A stretch of 64,000 nt of DNA, taken from Gp13-AA77 sp035946735. GTDB lineage: Bacteria; Acidobacteriota; Terriglobia; UBA7540. A program made the position numbers and the translations under genes. Under the pieces are notes generated by a model, which had not been told where the DNA came from, did not search any database, and saw nothing but the letters and a program-made list of their open reading frames with translations. This document shows positions 27,791-36,396 of the stretch, piece by piece. The DNA is taken from positions 1-64,000 of the forward strand of contig DASYYZ010000129.1 in the NCBI GenBank assembly GCA_035946735.1, in the 5' to 3' direction. Every line of letters begins with the position of its first letter. Position 1 is the first letter of the stretch.

Positions 27791-29911
27791 CTAGGACCTC
27801 CGGCGTCTGGTTCGCGAGGCCGTGGCTTTCCTGCGCGAGGCTGGGGGTCGAGCTGCTTGTGCAGGCTTTGGCTTGCGTGAGGCGCGCGGTTCGCCAACAA
27901 GAGCGGTCTTGACACAGACGATGGGCGGCAAGCCGTCCAGAATGATCTTCCAATTCTTCCCTTCATCCACGGAACCGTACAGCTCTCCGCTTCGCGTGCC
28001 GAAGTAGATTCCTGCCGGATCGAGCGTGTCAACAGCCAGGGAGTCACGCAGTACGGTTTCATAGGCGCGCTTCTGCGGCAAGCCCTTGGAAAGCGGCTCC
28101 CAGGAGGCGCCTGCGTTGCGGCTGCGGAACACGCGCAAGCGGCCCTCCGGCGTACAGCGGAACTCGTCAGACTCGATGGGCAGAATGTAGACCCAGTCCG
28201 GATTGTGTGGGTGAACTGTCACGGCAAAGCCAAAGTCGGAAGGCACGCCGCTCGCGATGTCCTGCCAGCTCTCGGCCCCGTCGTCGGATCGATACAAACC
28301 CCAGTGATTTTGCAGGAAGAGCCGCTCCGGACGCGCCGGGTGAATCGCGAACTTGTGCACGCACTGCCCGAACTCCGGATATCTTTCGGGCGCATACACC
28401 ACGCGGATTCCGCGATTGCGCGCTTCCCACGTAGCGCCGCCGTCCAGGGTGCGGTACACACCCCCGGCCGAGATGCCGACATACATGCGATTCTTTTCTG
28501 CCGGATCCAGCACGATGGTGTGCAGTGCGAGTCCGCCGTTGCCCGGCACCCATCGCGGACGATGAGGATGATCCCACAAACTGCGCACGAGCGACCACGT
28601 CTCCCCGGCATCCCGCGATTCAAAGAGCGACGCCGGCTCAGCGCCGCAGTACAGCACATCCGGCTCTTCCGGACGGCCCAGGCAGACCTGCCAGACGTTA
28701 GTCAGCGAAGTGCCCGTCTCGGCCGGAAACTTGACGTTGGCCTCGCGAGGATTGGTCCACACCTTGCCGTAGTCATCACTCGACCGCAGGTAGGTTCCCC
28801 AATAGCTGTGCGTCGACGCCCACAGGCGGTGCCGCCCGGCGCGGCTGTCGTAGGCCAGGGAGTAGATCACTTGCCCATGGAAGTAGGGTCCCGCCACTTC
28901 CCAGCGCGCTCGCTCGCAGGTGGAGCGCAGGAGGAATGCACCTTTGGTAGTGCCCACCATCAACAGCACGTCGCCGTTCTTCACCCAAAGATGACGCGTA
29001 CCGCGATGAACAGTTGTCAAAGGACCGGATACATCGGGAGTTTGCGAGGCTGCAATAACCGAGCCCGAGTGTACCGCCTCGAGCGCCGCCTGGACTTCGC
29101 TCGCCCGCTGATAACGCTGCGACGGCTCTTTGGCCATCGAGCGTTGCACGATTGCCCAGAGTCCCGGCGGAATCCGGGCGGGAAGCGGCGGGGCGGGCTC
29201 GTGCAGAATGGCCGAAGTGATTTCGAAGCTGGTGCGTCCTCGAAACGGCAACCGGCCCGCGGCAGCTTCGTAGAGCACAACGCCGAGCGCCCAAATGTCG
29301 CTGCGGTAATCGGCCGTCTCCCCGCGCAGAACTTCCGGCGCCATGTAAGACAAGGTGCCGCTGATCGCTCCTGCGCCCTCGAGCGATTCTTCCGTCATCG
29401 TGGCTCCGGCGAAAGCCTCTTCGGGAATGCGGCGGGCCAAGCCGAAATCAAGTATCTTCACCAGACCGTCGGCGGTAACAACCACGTTAGAGCTCTTCAG
29501 ATCGCGATGGACGATGCTGCGGGCGTGAGCATGAGCGAGCGCGCTCGAAATCTGCGCGCCATAGCGCACAACCGTTTCGACCGGCAGGCCTTCGCTCCCG
29601 ATCAGGTCGGTGAGAGGCTTGCCTTCGACGAGTTCCATCACGATATAAAGCTCGCGATCGAACTCGCCGACTTCGTGAAGGGTGCAGATGTTCGGGTGGC
29701 TCAGGCCGGAAGAAGCTCGCGCCTCCTTCAGCAGACGATGCCGCGACGACTTTTCGTCGACGCTCGACTGGCCAACCACCTTGAGCGCGACATCACGGTG
29801 CAGGAATTCGTCACGCGCCCGGTAGACGACACCCATCCCTCCGCGCCCGATCTCCGAAAGCACGCGATAGTGACCGAGCGCTTGGCCGATGATGGATTGG
29901 TTCCGCTGCAT
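27791..29911 (-). CDS. Ser/Thr protein kinase fused to BNR-repeat beta-propeller
   Basis: A 706-residue two-part protein. Residues 15-285 are an intact Hanks-type kinase: glycine loop GRGGMGVVY, Lys44, HRDLKSSN with Asp137, DFG at 155-157 and APE at 191-193. From about residue 315 to 665 runs a propeller of BNR/sortilin-like blades with Asp-box motifs (SRDAGETWS, TLDGGATWE, SDDGAESWQ, SRNAGASWE, SVDEGKNWK). No signal peptide or membrane helix separates the halves, so the propeller should be cytoplasmic. The last 30 residues are Arg/Lys-rich. In many genomes the propeller is a separate gene beside a MoaD-like gene; here it is fused to a kinase and the MoaD-like gene follows one base later. Confidence 0.87.
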   Translation of the reverse strand: MQRNQSIIGQALGHYRVLSEIGRGGMGVVYRARDEFLHRDVALKVVGQSSVDEKSSRHRLLKEARASSGLSHPNICTLHEVGEFDRELYIVMELVEGKPLTDLIGSEGLPVETVVRYGAQISSALAHAHARSIVHRDLKSSNVVVTADGLVKILDFGLARRIPEEAFAGATMTEESLEGAGAISGTLSYMAPEVLRGETADYRSDIWALGVVLYEAAAGRLPFRGRTSFEITSAILHEPAPPLPARIPPGLWAIVQRSMAKEPSQRYQRASEVQAALEAVHSGSVIAASQTPDVSGPLTTVHRGTRHLWVKNGDVLLMVGTTKGAFLLRSTCERARWEVAGPYFHGQVIYSLAYDSRAGRHRLWASTHSYWGTYLRSSDDYGKVWTNPREANVKFPAETGTSLTNVWQVCLGRPEEPDVLYCGAEPASLFESRDAGETWSLVRSLWDHPHRPRWVPGNGGLALHTIVLDPAEKNRMYVGISAGGVYRTLDGGATWEARNRGIRVVYAPERYPEFGQCVHKFAIHPARPERLFLQNHWGLYRSDDGAESWQDIASGVPSDFGFAVTVHPHNPDWVYILPIESDEFRCTPEGRLRVFRSRNAGASWEPLSKGLPQKRAYETVLRDSLAVDTLDPAGIYFGTRSGELYGSVDEGKNWKIILDGLPPIVCVKTALVGEPRASRKPKPAQAARPPASRRKATASRTRRRRS

Positions 29912-30073
29912 GCCGCCGCCTGCGACGACTGTCGCAGGAGACGCTTTACATTAGCAGGCAGGGTTTGCGGCGTGCAATTGAACTCAACAAGCCGCAGGGG
30001 CGTTCTACGGCGTCTTGAGCCGCCGCATGGACCTGTCAATGCCATTCAGACCGCGGTGGAGGCGACTGCTCTT

Positions 30074-30108
30074 TTCGCCTTGCGATTCGCCTTTTATTCG
30101 CCTATAAT
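30074..30108 (+). promoter_or_regulatory. lexA promoter with three TTCGCC repeats
   Basis: TTGCGA (30080-30085) and a perfect TATAAT (30103-30108) are separated by 17 bases. TTCGCC occurs at 30074, 30086 and 30097, i.e. 12 and 11 bases apart, about one helical turn, covering the -35 region and the spacer. This is a good position for autorepression. No standard Gram-positive or E. coli LexA box is present, so assignment to LexA is inference. Confidence 0.65.
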
Positions 30109-30139
30109 GGGCCGTCCGTCCGGGTTCAGGGAGGTTCGC

Positions 30140-30838
30140 ATGGCGCTCACAAAGCGGCAGAAGCAGGTGCTCGATTTCCTGGTGGAGTTCATCAATGGCA
30201 ACGGGTACTCGCCCAGTTTCGAAGAGATCGCGCACTCGCTCGACCTTTCTTCGCTGGCGACCGTTCACAAGCATGTGGAGAACCTGGAACGCAAGGGCTT
30301 CATCCGCAGGCGCTACAACCAAAGCCGATCCATTGACGTGTTGGCGCTGCCGGGTCCCGTGCCGTTCGGCAAGACGATCCAGCGAATAATGAGCGCAAAG
30401 TCGAGAAAGGCGGCTGCGACAGCAGAGGGGGCGCCCGCATCCGCTTCGGCTCCGGCCGGGCTCGAGTTTCCGTTGCTCGGTCGAATTGCAGCCGGCCAGC
30501 CGATGGAAGCCGTGGCCAACCCCGAGACGCTCTCACTGGGCGATTTTGCCCGCAGCGAAGGCAATGTTTTTGTGCTGCGGGTGAAGGGCGACTCCATGGT
30601 GGACGACCACATCTGCGACGGCGACTACATTCTGGTGGAAGGCGCCAGCACGGCCCAGAACGGCGAGATCGTGGTGGCATTGATTGAAGGCACCGATGCC
30701 ACCCTGAAGCGCTTCTTCCGGATCGATCCTGGCAAAATACGCCTTCAGCCCGCCAACTCCCAGATGGACCCTATCATCCTGGCGGCGCGCGACGTCAAGA
30801 TTCAGGGGCGCGTGATCGGCGTGCTGCGAAAGTACTGA
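30140..30838 (+). CDS. lexA: LexA SOS repressor
   Basis: A 232-residue LexA. The N-terminal winged HTH (residues 1-68; TKRQKQVLDFLVEFI and SSLATVHKHVENLERKG) is followed by an Ala-rich linker about 25 residues longer than usual (80-107). The peptidase domain carries the Ala118-Gly119 cleavage site in RIAAGQP, Ser152 in GDSMVDD and Lys190 in TLKRFF. RecA-stimulated self-cleavage at Ala-Gly derepresses the SOS genes. AGGGAGG before ATG 30140 fixes the start; the frame is open far upstream but that is antisense to the kinase gene. It is divergent from the kinase-BNR gene and has its own promoter. Confidence 0.95.
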   Translation: MALTKRQKQVLDFLVEFINGNGYSPSFEEIAHSLDLSSLATVHKHVENLERKGFIRRRYNQSRSIDVLALPGPVPFGKTIQRIMSAKSRKAAATAEGAPASASAPAGLEFPLLGRIAAGQPMEAVANPETLSLGDFARSEGNVFVLRVKGDSMVDDHICDGDYILVEGASTAQNGEIVVALIEGTDATLKRFFRIDPGKIRLQPANSQMDPIILAARDVKIQGRVIGVLRKY

Positions 30839-30947
30839 GCGAATCCACAGCCTGTTTGCACACCAATAGCCCAACCTATAGCCGCAGGCCGGCGAAGCCG
30901 CCCGGGTGTGGGCTGGCTCGCCGGTCAAACCGCTCACTCAGGCGGTC

Positions 30948-33800
30948 TCAGAAGTGGAAGCCGAGTTCCGCCGTCAAGGCGCGCGGCGTAACGTAATGCG
31001 TGCCGCTGAACGTGGAGAGGAAATTGTAGATGGTGACTTTATCGGCCACGTTGACGGCGGTAAGAGTCAGACTCCACTTGTGCTTGTCGCCGTGGAAGAG
31101 ATTATCGTCGCCAATGGCGAGATCGAACAAGTGACGCGGCTGAGTTCGCTGCGGATTGTGGTCGTCATTCTCCGTTCCTGGCGCCGGTATCTTGAGAAAC
31201 GTAGAACCGAGTTGTGACGCCAGGCACACACCAGGCAAGGCCTGAAACGGGGTTGCGCTTACGCCGTTGCAGGTGAACCCTCCCTGGAACTCCTGATCGG
31301 CAGTAAGGGGCAGCCCGCTGATGGTGTTGATTAGTTTCACAGCCGGCATGCCGCCCAGAGTAGTCGACGAACCGGCGCAGGTAGCAGTCAAGGGGTTATA
31401 GCACGGCGTCGCGCCGGCTACGAGACCGCTGTCGTATCTCCAATTGAACCCGATCCAGGGGCCTTGCTTAAGTTGGTACTGGAAGTGCGTCGTCTGGTTG
31501 AAATGCTCGTCGTGATCAATACGAAAGACGCCCGGCGCCGGACCGATGATGGGAATCCCCGCGACCTGCGGCAGGAAGAAGCGCGCGGCCACGCTGGACA
31601 TGACTACGAATGCCGAGAAGCCGTGGTAGTTCGGCACGCTGATGCGGCCGTCAAAGCCGGGAATCTTGGACCTAGTCCACTCAATCGGAAAGGCGATGGG
31701 TGTCGCGCCTACGACACCAAAATCGTAGGCGTTGTGGGTGTACTTCCAAACGTACTCGCCGTCCACCACCACGTACTTCCCGAAGGCTTGTTGCAAGCCG
31801 GCGTGGAATTCATTGCGGTAGCCCGGAGTAACGGGACCTGCCACGCAGGGGACGCCGGGCGGCGGGACAATGGCTGCAATGACGGGAATACTGCACCCCG
31901 TGCTGGCGATAACCAGGTTCTCGTTGAATGGAGTTTCCAGTACGCGGGCGTAGGAAATGCGAAGCACGGTGCTGCTCGGCTTGATGTTATAGGCAATCCC
32001 CAGCCGAGGCTCCAGTTGTTGGGCCCGGGAGATGCCCCGGTATAAATCCCCCCGAAGTCCCAGGTTGAAGGACCAGCTTCCCTTGGTGATCTCGTCCTGA
32101 ACGTAGGCGGCGACCTCCTTGATGTCCGAATGCCCGTGAAAAATGAACGGGGTGCTGGCTGAATTCGAGCAGCCGTCGGACGGGTTCGGCGTGGGCCTGG
32201 TGAGGTCGATGCAAGCCACTACCGGGTTAAAACTCGGGTTGGCCGCGCCGCCTATGTCCAGCGGGCCGCCGCATTGCCCTGTGCTGGTAACGGCGGGATT
32301 AGTGTTGGGGCTTCCGTCGGAATTGAAGCACGCTGGATTGAAAGTCGGGTCAACGATGCCTAAGCCGTCATTCTCCGTGATGAATGTATGTTGGAACGTC
32401 ACTCCCGCCTTCAGGTTGTTCACTCCTTTCACATAGGAGACCTCAGATCGGAGACCCATATTTGTAAGCTTCCGACCCTGGTTGGCGGTCTCAACCTGGA
32501 GATCCGGAGCATAATCCGCAAAGGGGTCGCGACTCGGGTAGTAGTTATAGTCATCGCGCCGCAAGAACCCGCCCAACGTAAATACGGTAGAGGAGCTGAT
32601 CAGTCGTGTCCAGCTCGGCGCGATGTTGATCGTCTTAATCTGCGAGCGCTGGTCCGCCGGGCTGAGCAGGCCACCGGTGACATTATTGAAGAGGTCTGGA
32701 TGCAGTTGCTGGTCATACGTATTGGGATTCTGAAACCAGGAACGCGTGTAGCCCAGGTTGACGTGGACCGAGTTCGCTGTCGAAAGCTGGTAGTCCACCC
32801 GGTCAAAGACATTTTCCTCATTGCCCTTGTCGTGCAACGCGGTAAACTCCGGCGGGTCCAGGAAGCGAGAGGTATTCAATCCGTTGACCGCGAAATAGTT
32901 CCCCCACTTGGGGCCGCCCCAGCCAAACTGAAATCCGGCAAGAGCCGTGCCGAATGTGCCGTAGGACGCCGTGACGCTCCCATGAGGGGGCGTCATCCCC
33001 TGGCCGGAGCGCGTGGTTGCCTCGATCACCACGCTCGTCTTGTCTCCAAATTCCGCGGGTGGAGCCCCGGGGATCACCTCCAGGGATTGGACGGAGTCGA
33101 GGGGAATCTGATTTGAAAAAAGCTTGCTCTGCTGGTCGGTGATGGGCTGGCCGTCCACGTGAAACGAGACTTCATTGTGATCGCCCATGCCGTGGAAGAG
33201 ACCGTTGGAGTCTGCAGCGATTCCCGGCGTGGTCAGGGTAACCAGTGAGCTGATCGATGACGACGCACTCTCCAGAGGCACCTTGTCAAACAGTGCGCGG
33301 TCGACGTCGGTGTGGTTGACGGAAGTTTGCTCCACGAGGTCTCCCGCCTCGGCGGTGACGTTTACCTGGGTGGCCGCCGTGCCGATTTTAAGACTCATCT
33401 TGACTTCAACCGGCACCGCCGAGCGCACGTCCACGTCCTGGGCGGCCGATTGAAAGCGGGGCGCCGTGACCGAGAGATGGTAGGGATTGAGCGGGATGTT
33501 GTCGAATTCGAAGTTACCCTGGGAATCGGTCGACGCGCTGCTAACGTAGCCGCTGACCGGATTTTGAATTTCAACTGTGGCGCCTGCGATGACGGCGCCG
33601 GAGGGGTCGAGCACCTGTCCGCGAATGCTTCCGGAGTTGCCAGTCTGGGCGGCAGCGGGTTGAGCAAAGGCGATTCCGAATACGAGCACGAAGAGCAGAA
33701 CCGGGCCGTTGACTCCTGACTCGAAAAGACCTGTAAGCGATCTCTCCTTGGGACGGAGTTCGGTCCAGCCTGACAACCAATTGAATCTGAATAAATGCAT
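30948..33800 (-). CDS. Oar-like TonB-dependent outer-membrane receptor
   Basis: A 950-residue receptor. A signal peptide with an extended N-region (residues 1-50) precedes the carboxypeptidase-regulatory-like domain (55-140; SIRGQVLDPSGAVIAGATVEI). The plug has FHVDGQPITDQQSKLFSNQ and SLEVIPGAPPAEFGDKTS, and the barrel ends in Phe (ALTAELGFHF). AAAGGAG four bases before ATG 33800 supports the start. The small His/Cys-containing secreted protein immediately upstream is of a type often found with metal-responsive TonB receptors, so a metal complex is one possible ligand, but nothing in the receptor proves it. It is convergent with lexA over 110 bp containing imperfect GC-rich inverted repeats. 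Confidence 0.88.
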   Translation of the reverse strand: MHLFRFNWLSGWTELRPKERSLTGLFESGVNGPVLLFVLVFGIAFAQPAAAQTGNSGSIRGQVLDPSGAVIAGATVEIQNPVSGYVSSASTDSQGNFEFDNIPLNPYHLSVTAPRFQSAAQDVDVRSAVPVEVKMSLKIGTAATQVNVTAEAGDLVEQTSVNHTDVDRALFDKVPLESASSSISSLVTLTTPGIAADSNGLFHGMGDHNEVSFHVDGQPITDQQSKLFSNQIPLDSVQSLEVIPGAPPAEFGDKTSVVIEATTRSGQGMTPPHGSVTASYGTFGTALAGFQFGWGGPKWGNYFAVNGLNTSRFLDPPEFTALHDKGNEENVFDRVDYQLSTANSVHVNLGYTRSWFQNPNTYDQQLHPDLFNNVTGGLLSPADQRSQIKTINIAPSWTRLISSSTVFTLGGFLRRDDYNYYPSRDPFADYAPDLQVETANQGRKLTNMGLRSEVSYVKGVNNLKAGVTFQHTFITENDGLGIVDPTFNPACFNSDGSPNTNPAVTSTGQCGGPLDIGGAANPSFNPVVACIDLTRPTPNPSDGCSNSASTPFIFHGHSDIKEVAAYVQDEITKGSWSFNLGLRGDLYRGISRAQQLEPRLGIAYNIKPSSTVLRISYARVLETPFNENLVIASTGCSIPVIAAIVPPPGVPCVAGPVTPGYRNEFHAGLQQAFGKYVVVDGEYVWKYTHNAYDFGVVGATPIAFPIEWTRSKIPGFDGRISVPNYHGFSAFVVMSSVAARFFLPQVAGIPIIGPAPGVFRIDHDEHFNQTTHFQYQLKQGPWIGFNWRYDSGLVAGATPCYNPLTATCAGSSTTLGGMPAVKLINTISGLPLTADQEFQGGFTCNGVSATPFQALPGVCLASQLGSTFLKIPAPGTENDDHNPQRTQPRHLFDLAIGDDNLFHGDKHKWSLTLTAVNVADKVTIYNFLSTFSGTHYVTPRALTAELGFHF

Positions 33801-33950
33801 GTGGTCTCCTTTAGAAGCCGGTTCCTGGCGCCACTCTCGGCGGCGCTGTGGTCGTTAGGCCCAGTCTGGAAGCAACGAATTAGAAACCACGTAATGCGGT
33901 TCCGCTGGCCATTCCGCTTCAGACCGGGCGCTTACCTATATGGGTGCTTG

Positions 33951-34367
33951 TTAGGAGCTTGCCTGAAAGGAGTGGGGAGGATCGCGTCCGGCGAGACGAA
34001 CACGCGAGGCTAGGAGCGGCTTCGCGGCAACAAGCGGAGTAATTCTGTTGTTGGAGAGACTCTCGACCGGGAGGGCGACGCCCTTCGGAGGAGTCGTAGG
34101 GTTGTGGCGGACAAATTGGCAGATGGGACAAGAGCGCGAATCATCAACTGGCGCGCCTTGCCGGTGCGGCGTGTCAACGCTGGTAGAGGGCGCCCCCCGG
34201 GCGCGCGACGCCACATCATGATGGTGAAAAGCCGTGAGGCAAAGGAGCTGAAATTGGGCGAGGAGTATGGCTGCCGCAACCAGATGGCGCGGAGAAACCC
34301 ACCGCCTGCGATGGCTCGGGCTGCCGCGTCTCAGCTTTCGGCCTGTGGCCAAAACACTCACTCGCAT
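33951..34367 (-). CDS. Small secreted His/Cys protein (DUF2946-like)
   Basis: A 138-residue protein with an N-terminal hydrophobic segment (LVAAAILLAQFQLLCLTAF) directly followed by HHHD, then a CPIC pair near the middle and a Pro-rich C-terminus. This order of helix, histidines, CPxC and variable tail resembles the DUF2946-type proteins found near copper and TonB-receptor genes. Start is uncertain: ATG 34367 places the helix near the N-terminus; ATG 34427 would add 20 residues. No convincing ribosome-binding site precedes either. It is 150 bp upstream of the receptor gene and in the same orientation. Confidence 0.5.
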   Translation of the reverse strand: MRVSVLATGRKLRRGSPSHRRRWVSPRHLVAAAILLAQFQLLCLTAFHHHDVASRARGAPSTSVDTPHRQGAPVDDSRSCPICQFVRHNPTTPPKGVALPVESLSNNRITPLVAAKPLLASRVRLAGRDPPHSFQASS

Positions 34368-34427
34368 AAGATAGTACCGGGAATACAAGCTGTACGCAAA
34401 TTTCTTGGGATGACAGCGCAGCGCCAT

Positions 34428-34873
34428 CGGTTGCGTATTGATGTTTGCCGCGCCGCGCGAGGGGCGCGCTGCGCTCCAACAAACGCCATGATGACGCCCG
34501 ATCCGATGTTAAGGCAATGTTAAGAAGTGCCCATTTTGCGCAGGTATTTTCACATTTGTGCACCGGCGAAAGCTTTTAATGCGGGCCGCCGTGGTGTCAA
34601 GAAATTTTTTTTATTATAACGCTTGCTCGCATCAAGGATTTCGCGCGACACGATTCGCCGGTCTCACTTTTTGTGGTATTGTTACACGCGGCGAGGGGGA
34701 AACCCGGCGGCTTGATCGGCAGTCCTCGGCCGCACTCTAAGCGAAATTCAGGTTGACGGCAATAGACCTGGTCGCGGGGAAGTCAGGCGTCAGGCCGTCA
34801 GGGGTACTTTTGTCTTTTGCGAAGCTCCGGGGGCGTAACCTGGTGTTTAGCCTACAGAAGTCGGGAAGGCGCT
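34428..34873 (+). other. dnaA upstream region
   Basis: About 445 bp without a supported gene. It includes an AT-rich stretch near 34600-34620 (a run of eight Ts followed by ATTATAA) and no perfect DnaA box that I can see. The dnaA promoter probably lies between 34640 and 34850, but no hexamer pair is convincing. GAAGG lies six bases before the dnaA ATG. Confidence 0.35.
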
Positions 34874-36193
34874 ATGAATGACTGGCAAAAGGTGCTCAGC
34901 TATCTCAAGGAAAAGGTCAACGAGCAGAGCTACCTGACGTGGCTGCGGCCCACGCGGTTGGCGCACGTCTCGGGAGCCGCGATCTACGTGCAGGTGCCGA
35001 ATCGTGAGTTCCAGGAATGGATCCAGGAGAACTACGGCGCGCTGGTGCGCGAAGCCCTGGAGCGGGCGCGATTGCCCTACCAGGAGGTCCACTACGTTCC
35101 CATGCATAACGGTTCAGGGCCCGTGCCGGTGATCCAAGCTGTGCAGGGGAAGCTCGACTTCGAATCCATCTCGCACCAACTGAATCCGCGCTACACCTTT
35201 GACACCTTCGTGGTGGGTTCCTGCAACCAGTTTGCGCACGCGGCCGCACGCGCCGTGGCGCAGGCTCCCTCCAAGGCCTACAACCCGCTCTTCCTTTACG
35301 GCGGAGTGGGGCTCGGCAAGACCCACTTGATGCAGGCGATCGGGCACCACGTAAAACTGCACTTCAAGGAATCGCGGCTGTCCTACGTTTCGTGCGAGGA
35401 GTTCACCAACGAGGTGATCAACTCTCTGCGCTATGACCGCATGGTCTCCTTTCGCGACAAGTATCGCAACGTGGACGTGCTCCTGATGGACGATATCGAG
35501 TTTCTGGCTGGAAAGGAGCGCACCCAGGAGGAGTTTTTCCACACCTTCAATGCTCTTTACGAGGCGCAGAAGCAGGTGATTATTTCGAGCGATTGTCCGG
35601 CGCGGGACATTCCCGGGGTGGAGCAGAGGCTGCGGTCGCGGTTCGCCTGGGGCCTGACCGCCGATCTTCATTCCCCCGACCTTGAAACCAAGCTTGCCAT
35701 TCTGGCCAAGAAGTCCGAGGTGCTCAAGGTTGAGTTGCCGCCGCCCGTGGCCGAATTTGTGGCCTCGAAAATTAAGGCCAACATCCGCGATCTGGAGGGT
35801 GCGCTCACGCGCCTGGTGGCTTACGCTTCCCTGACGGGAGCCCGGATCGATCTGGCGATGGCGCAGCAAGTGCTAAAAAACATCATGAATCTGGACGACC
35901 GCAGAGTGACCATCGAGCACATTCAGCGCCTGGTTTGCCACGAGTACTCGCTGACGCTCGTCCAGTTGAAGTCGAAAAATAACAGCCCCGCCGTCTCGCA
36001 TCCCCGCCAGGTTGCCATGTACCTGGCGAAACATCTCACGGCGGCTTCTTTGCCGCAGATCGGCAGAGAATTTGGCGGCAAGCATCACACCACGGTGCTG
36101 CACTCCGTAAGAAAAATCGAGAAGGAACGCGACGCAAACCGCGATTTAGACAAGCTTATCAACAGGCTCACCGACGGCCTTAAATCAGCTTAG
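34874..36193 (+). CDS. dnaA: Chromosomal replication initiator DnaA
   Basis: A 439-residue full-length DnaA. Domain I (residues 1-75; WQKVLSYLKEKVNEQSYLTWL), a short linker, the AAA+ domain (about 105-320; Walker A GGVGLGKTH, Walker B VLLMDDIEFL, arginine region QRLRSRFAWG) and the C-terminal DnaA-box-binding domain with signature GGKHHTTVLHSVRKIE. It binds DnaA boxes at oriC and opens the origin. The start ATG 34874 begins the conserved MNDWQKVL. dnaN follows after a 203-bp spacer that has DnaA boxes. Confidence 0.97.
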   Translation: MNDWQKVLSYLKEKVNEQSYLTWLRPTRLAHVSGAAIYVQVPNREFQEWIQENYGALVREALERARLPYQEVHYVPMHNGSGPVPVIQAVQGKLDFESISHQLNPRYTFDTFVVGSCNQFAHAAARAVAQAPSKAYNPLFLYGGVGLGKTHLMQAIGHHVKLHFKESRLSYVSCEEFTNEVINSLRYDRMVSFRDKYRNVDVLLMDDIEFLAGKERTQEEFFHTFNALYEAQKQVIISSDCPARDIPGVEQRLRSRFAWGLTADLHSPDLETKLAILAKKSEVLKVELPPPVAEFVASKIKANIRDLEGALTRLVAYASLTGARIDLAMAQQVLKNIMNLDDRRVTIEHIQRLVCHEYSLTLVQLKSKNNSPAVSHPRQVAMYLAKHLTAASLPQIGREFGGKHHTTVLHSVRKIEKERDANRDLDKLINRLTDGLKSA

Positions 36194-36396
36194 CCTCGTT
36201 TTTCACCGCGGCCTGGTTTGAAAATTTGTGCATAAAATTACCAACAGGGAACCTCCAGCGTTATCCACCAGTCTCGGGTCTTGCCATCCACAGCTTCAGC
36301 TTGATTTCGACCGCCCAGAATACGTATCCTTCAGTTTTTCCAGAATTTCACAGCTACTACGGCTACTATAGGTATACAAAAAGAGAGCATATTGTT
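36194..36396. other. oriC candidate with DnaA boxes between dnaA and dnaN
   Basis: TGTGCATAA at 36227-36235 is a perfect TTATNCACA box on the minus strand. TTATCCACC at 36261-36269 matches 8 of 9, and CCATCCACA at 36284-36292 matches 7 of 9. AT-rich sequence flanks them (36220-36240 and 36360-36395). This is the position of the origin in many bacteria. Confidence 0.65.

Noticed and set aside
28205..30139. Long plus-strand open frame upstream of lexA, antisense to the kinase-BNR gene
   Set aside because: The conserved LexA protein begins at ATG 30140 after AGGGAGG. The upstream part has no domain and lies opposite a complete kinase-BNR coding region with all motifs.
36226..36396. Upstream extension of dnaN into the oriC spacer
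   Set aside because: The frame is open but the residues are not DnaN-like; MEFTAKKSDLLREL starts at 36397.
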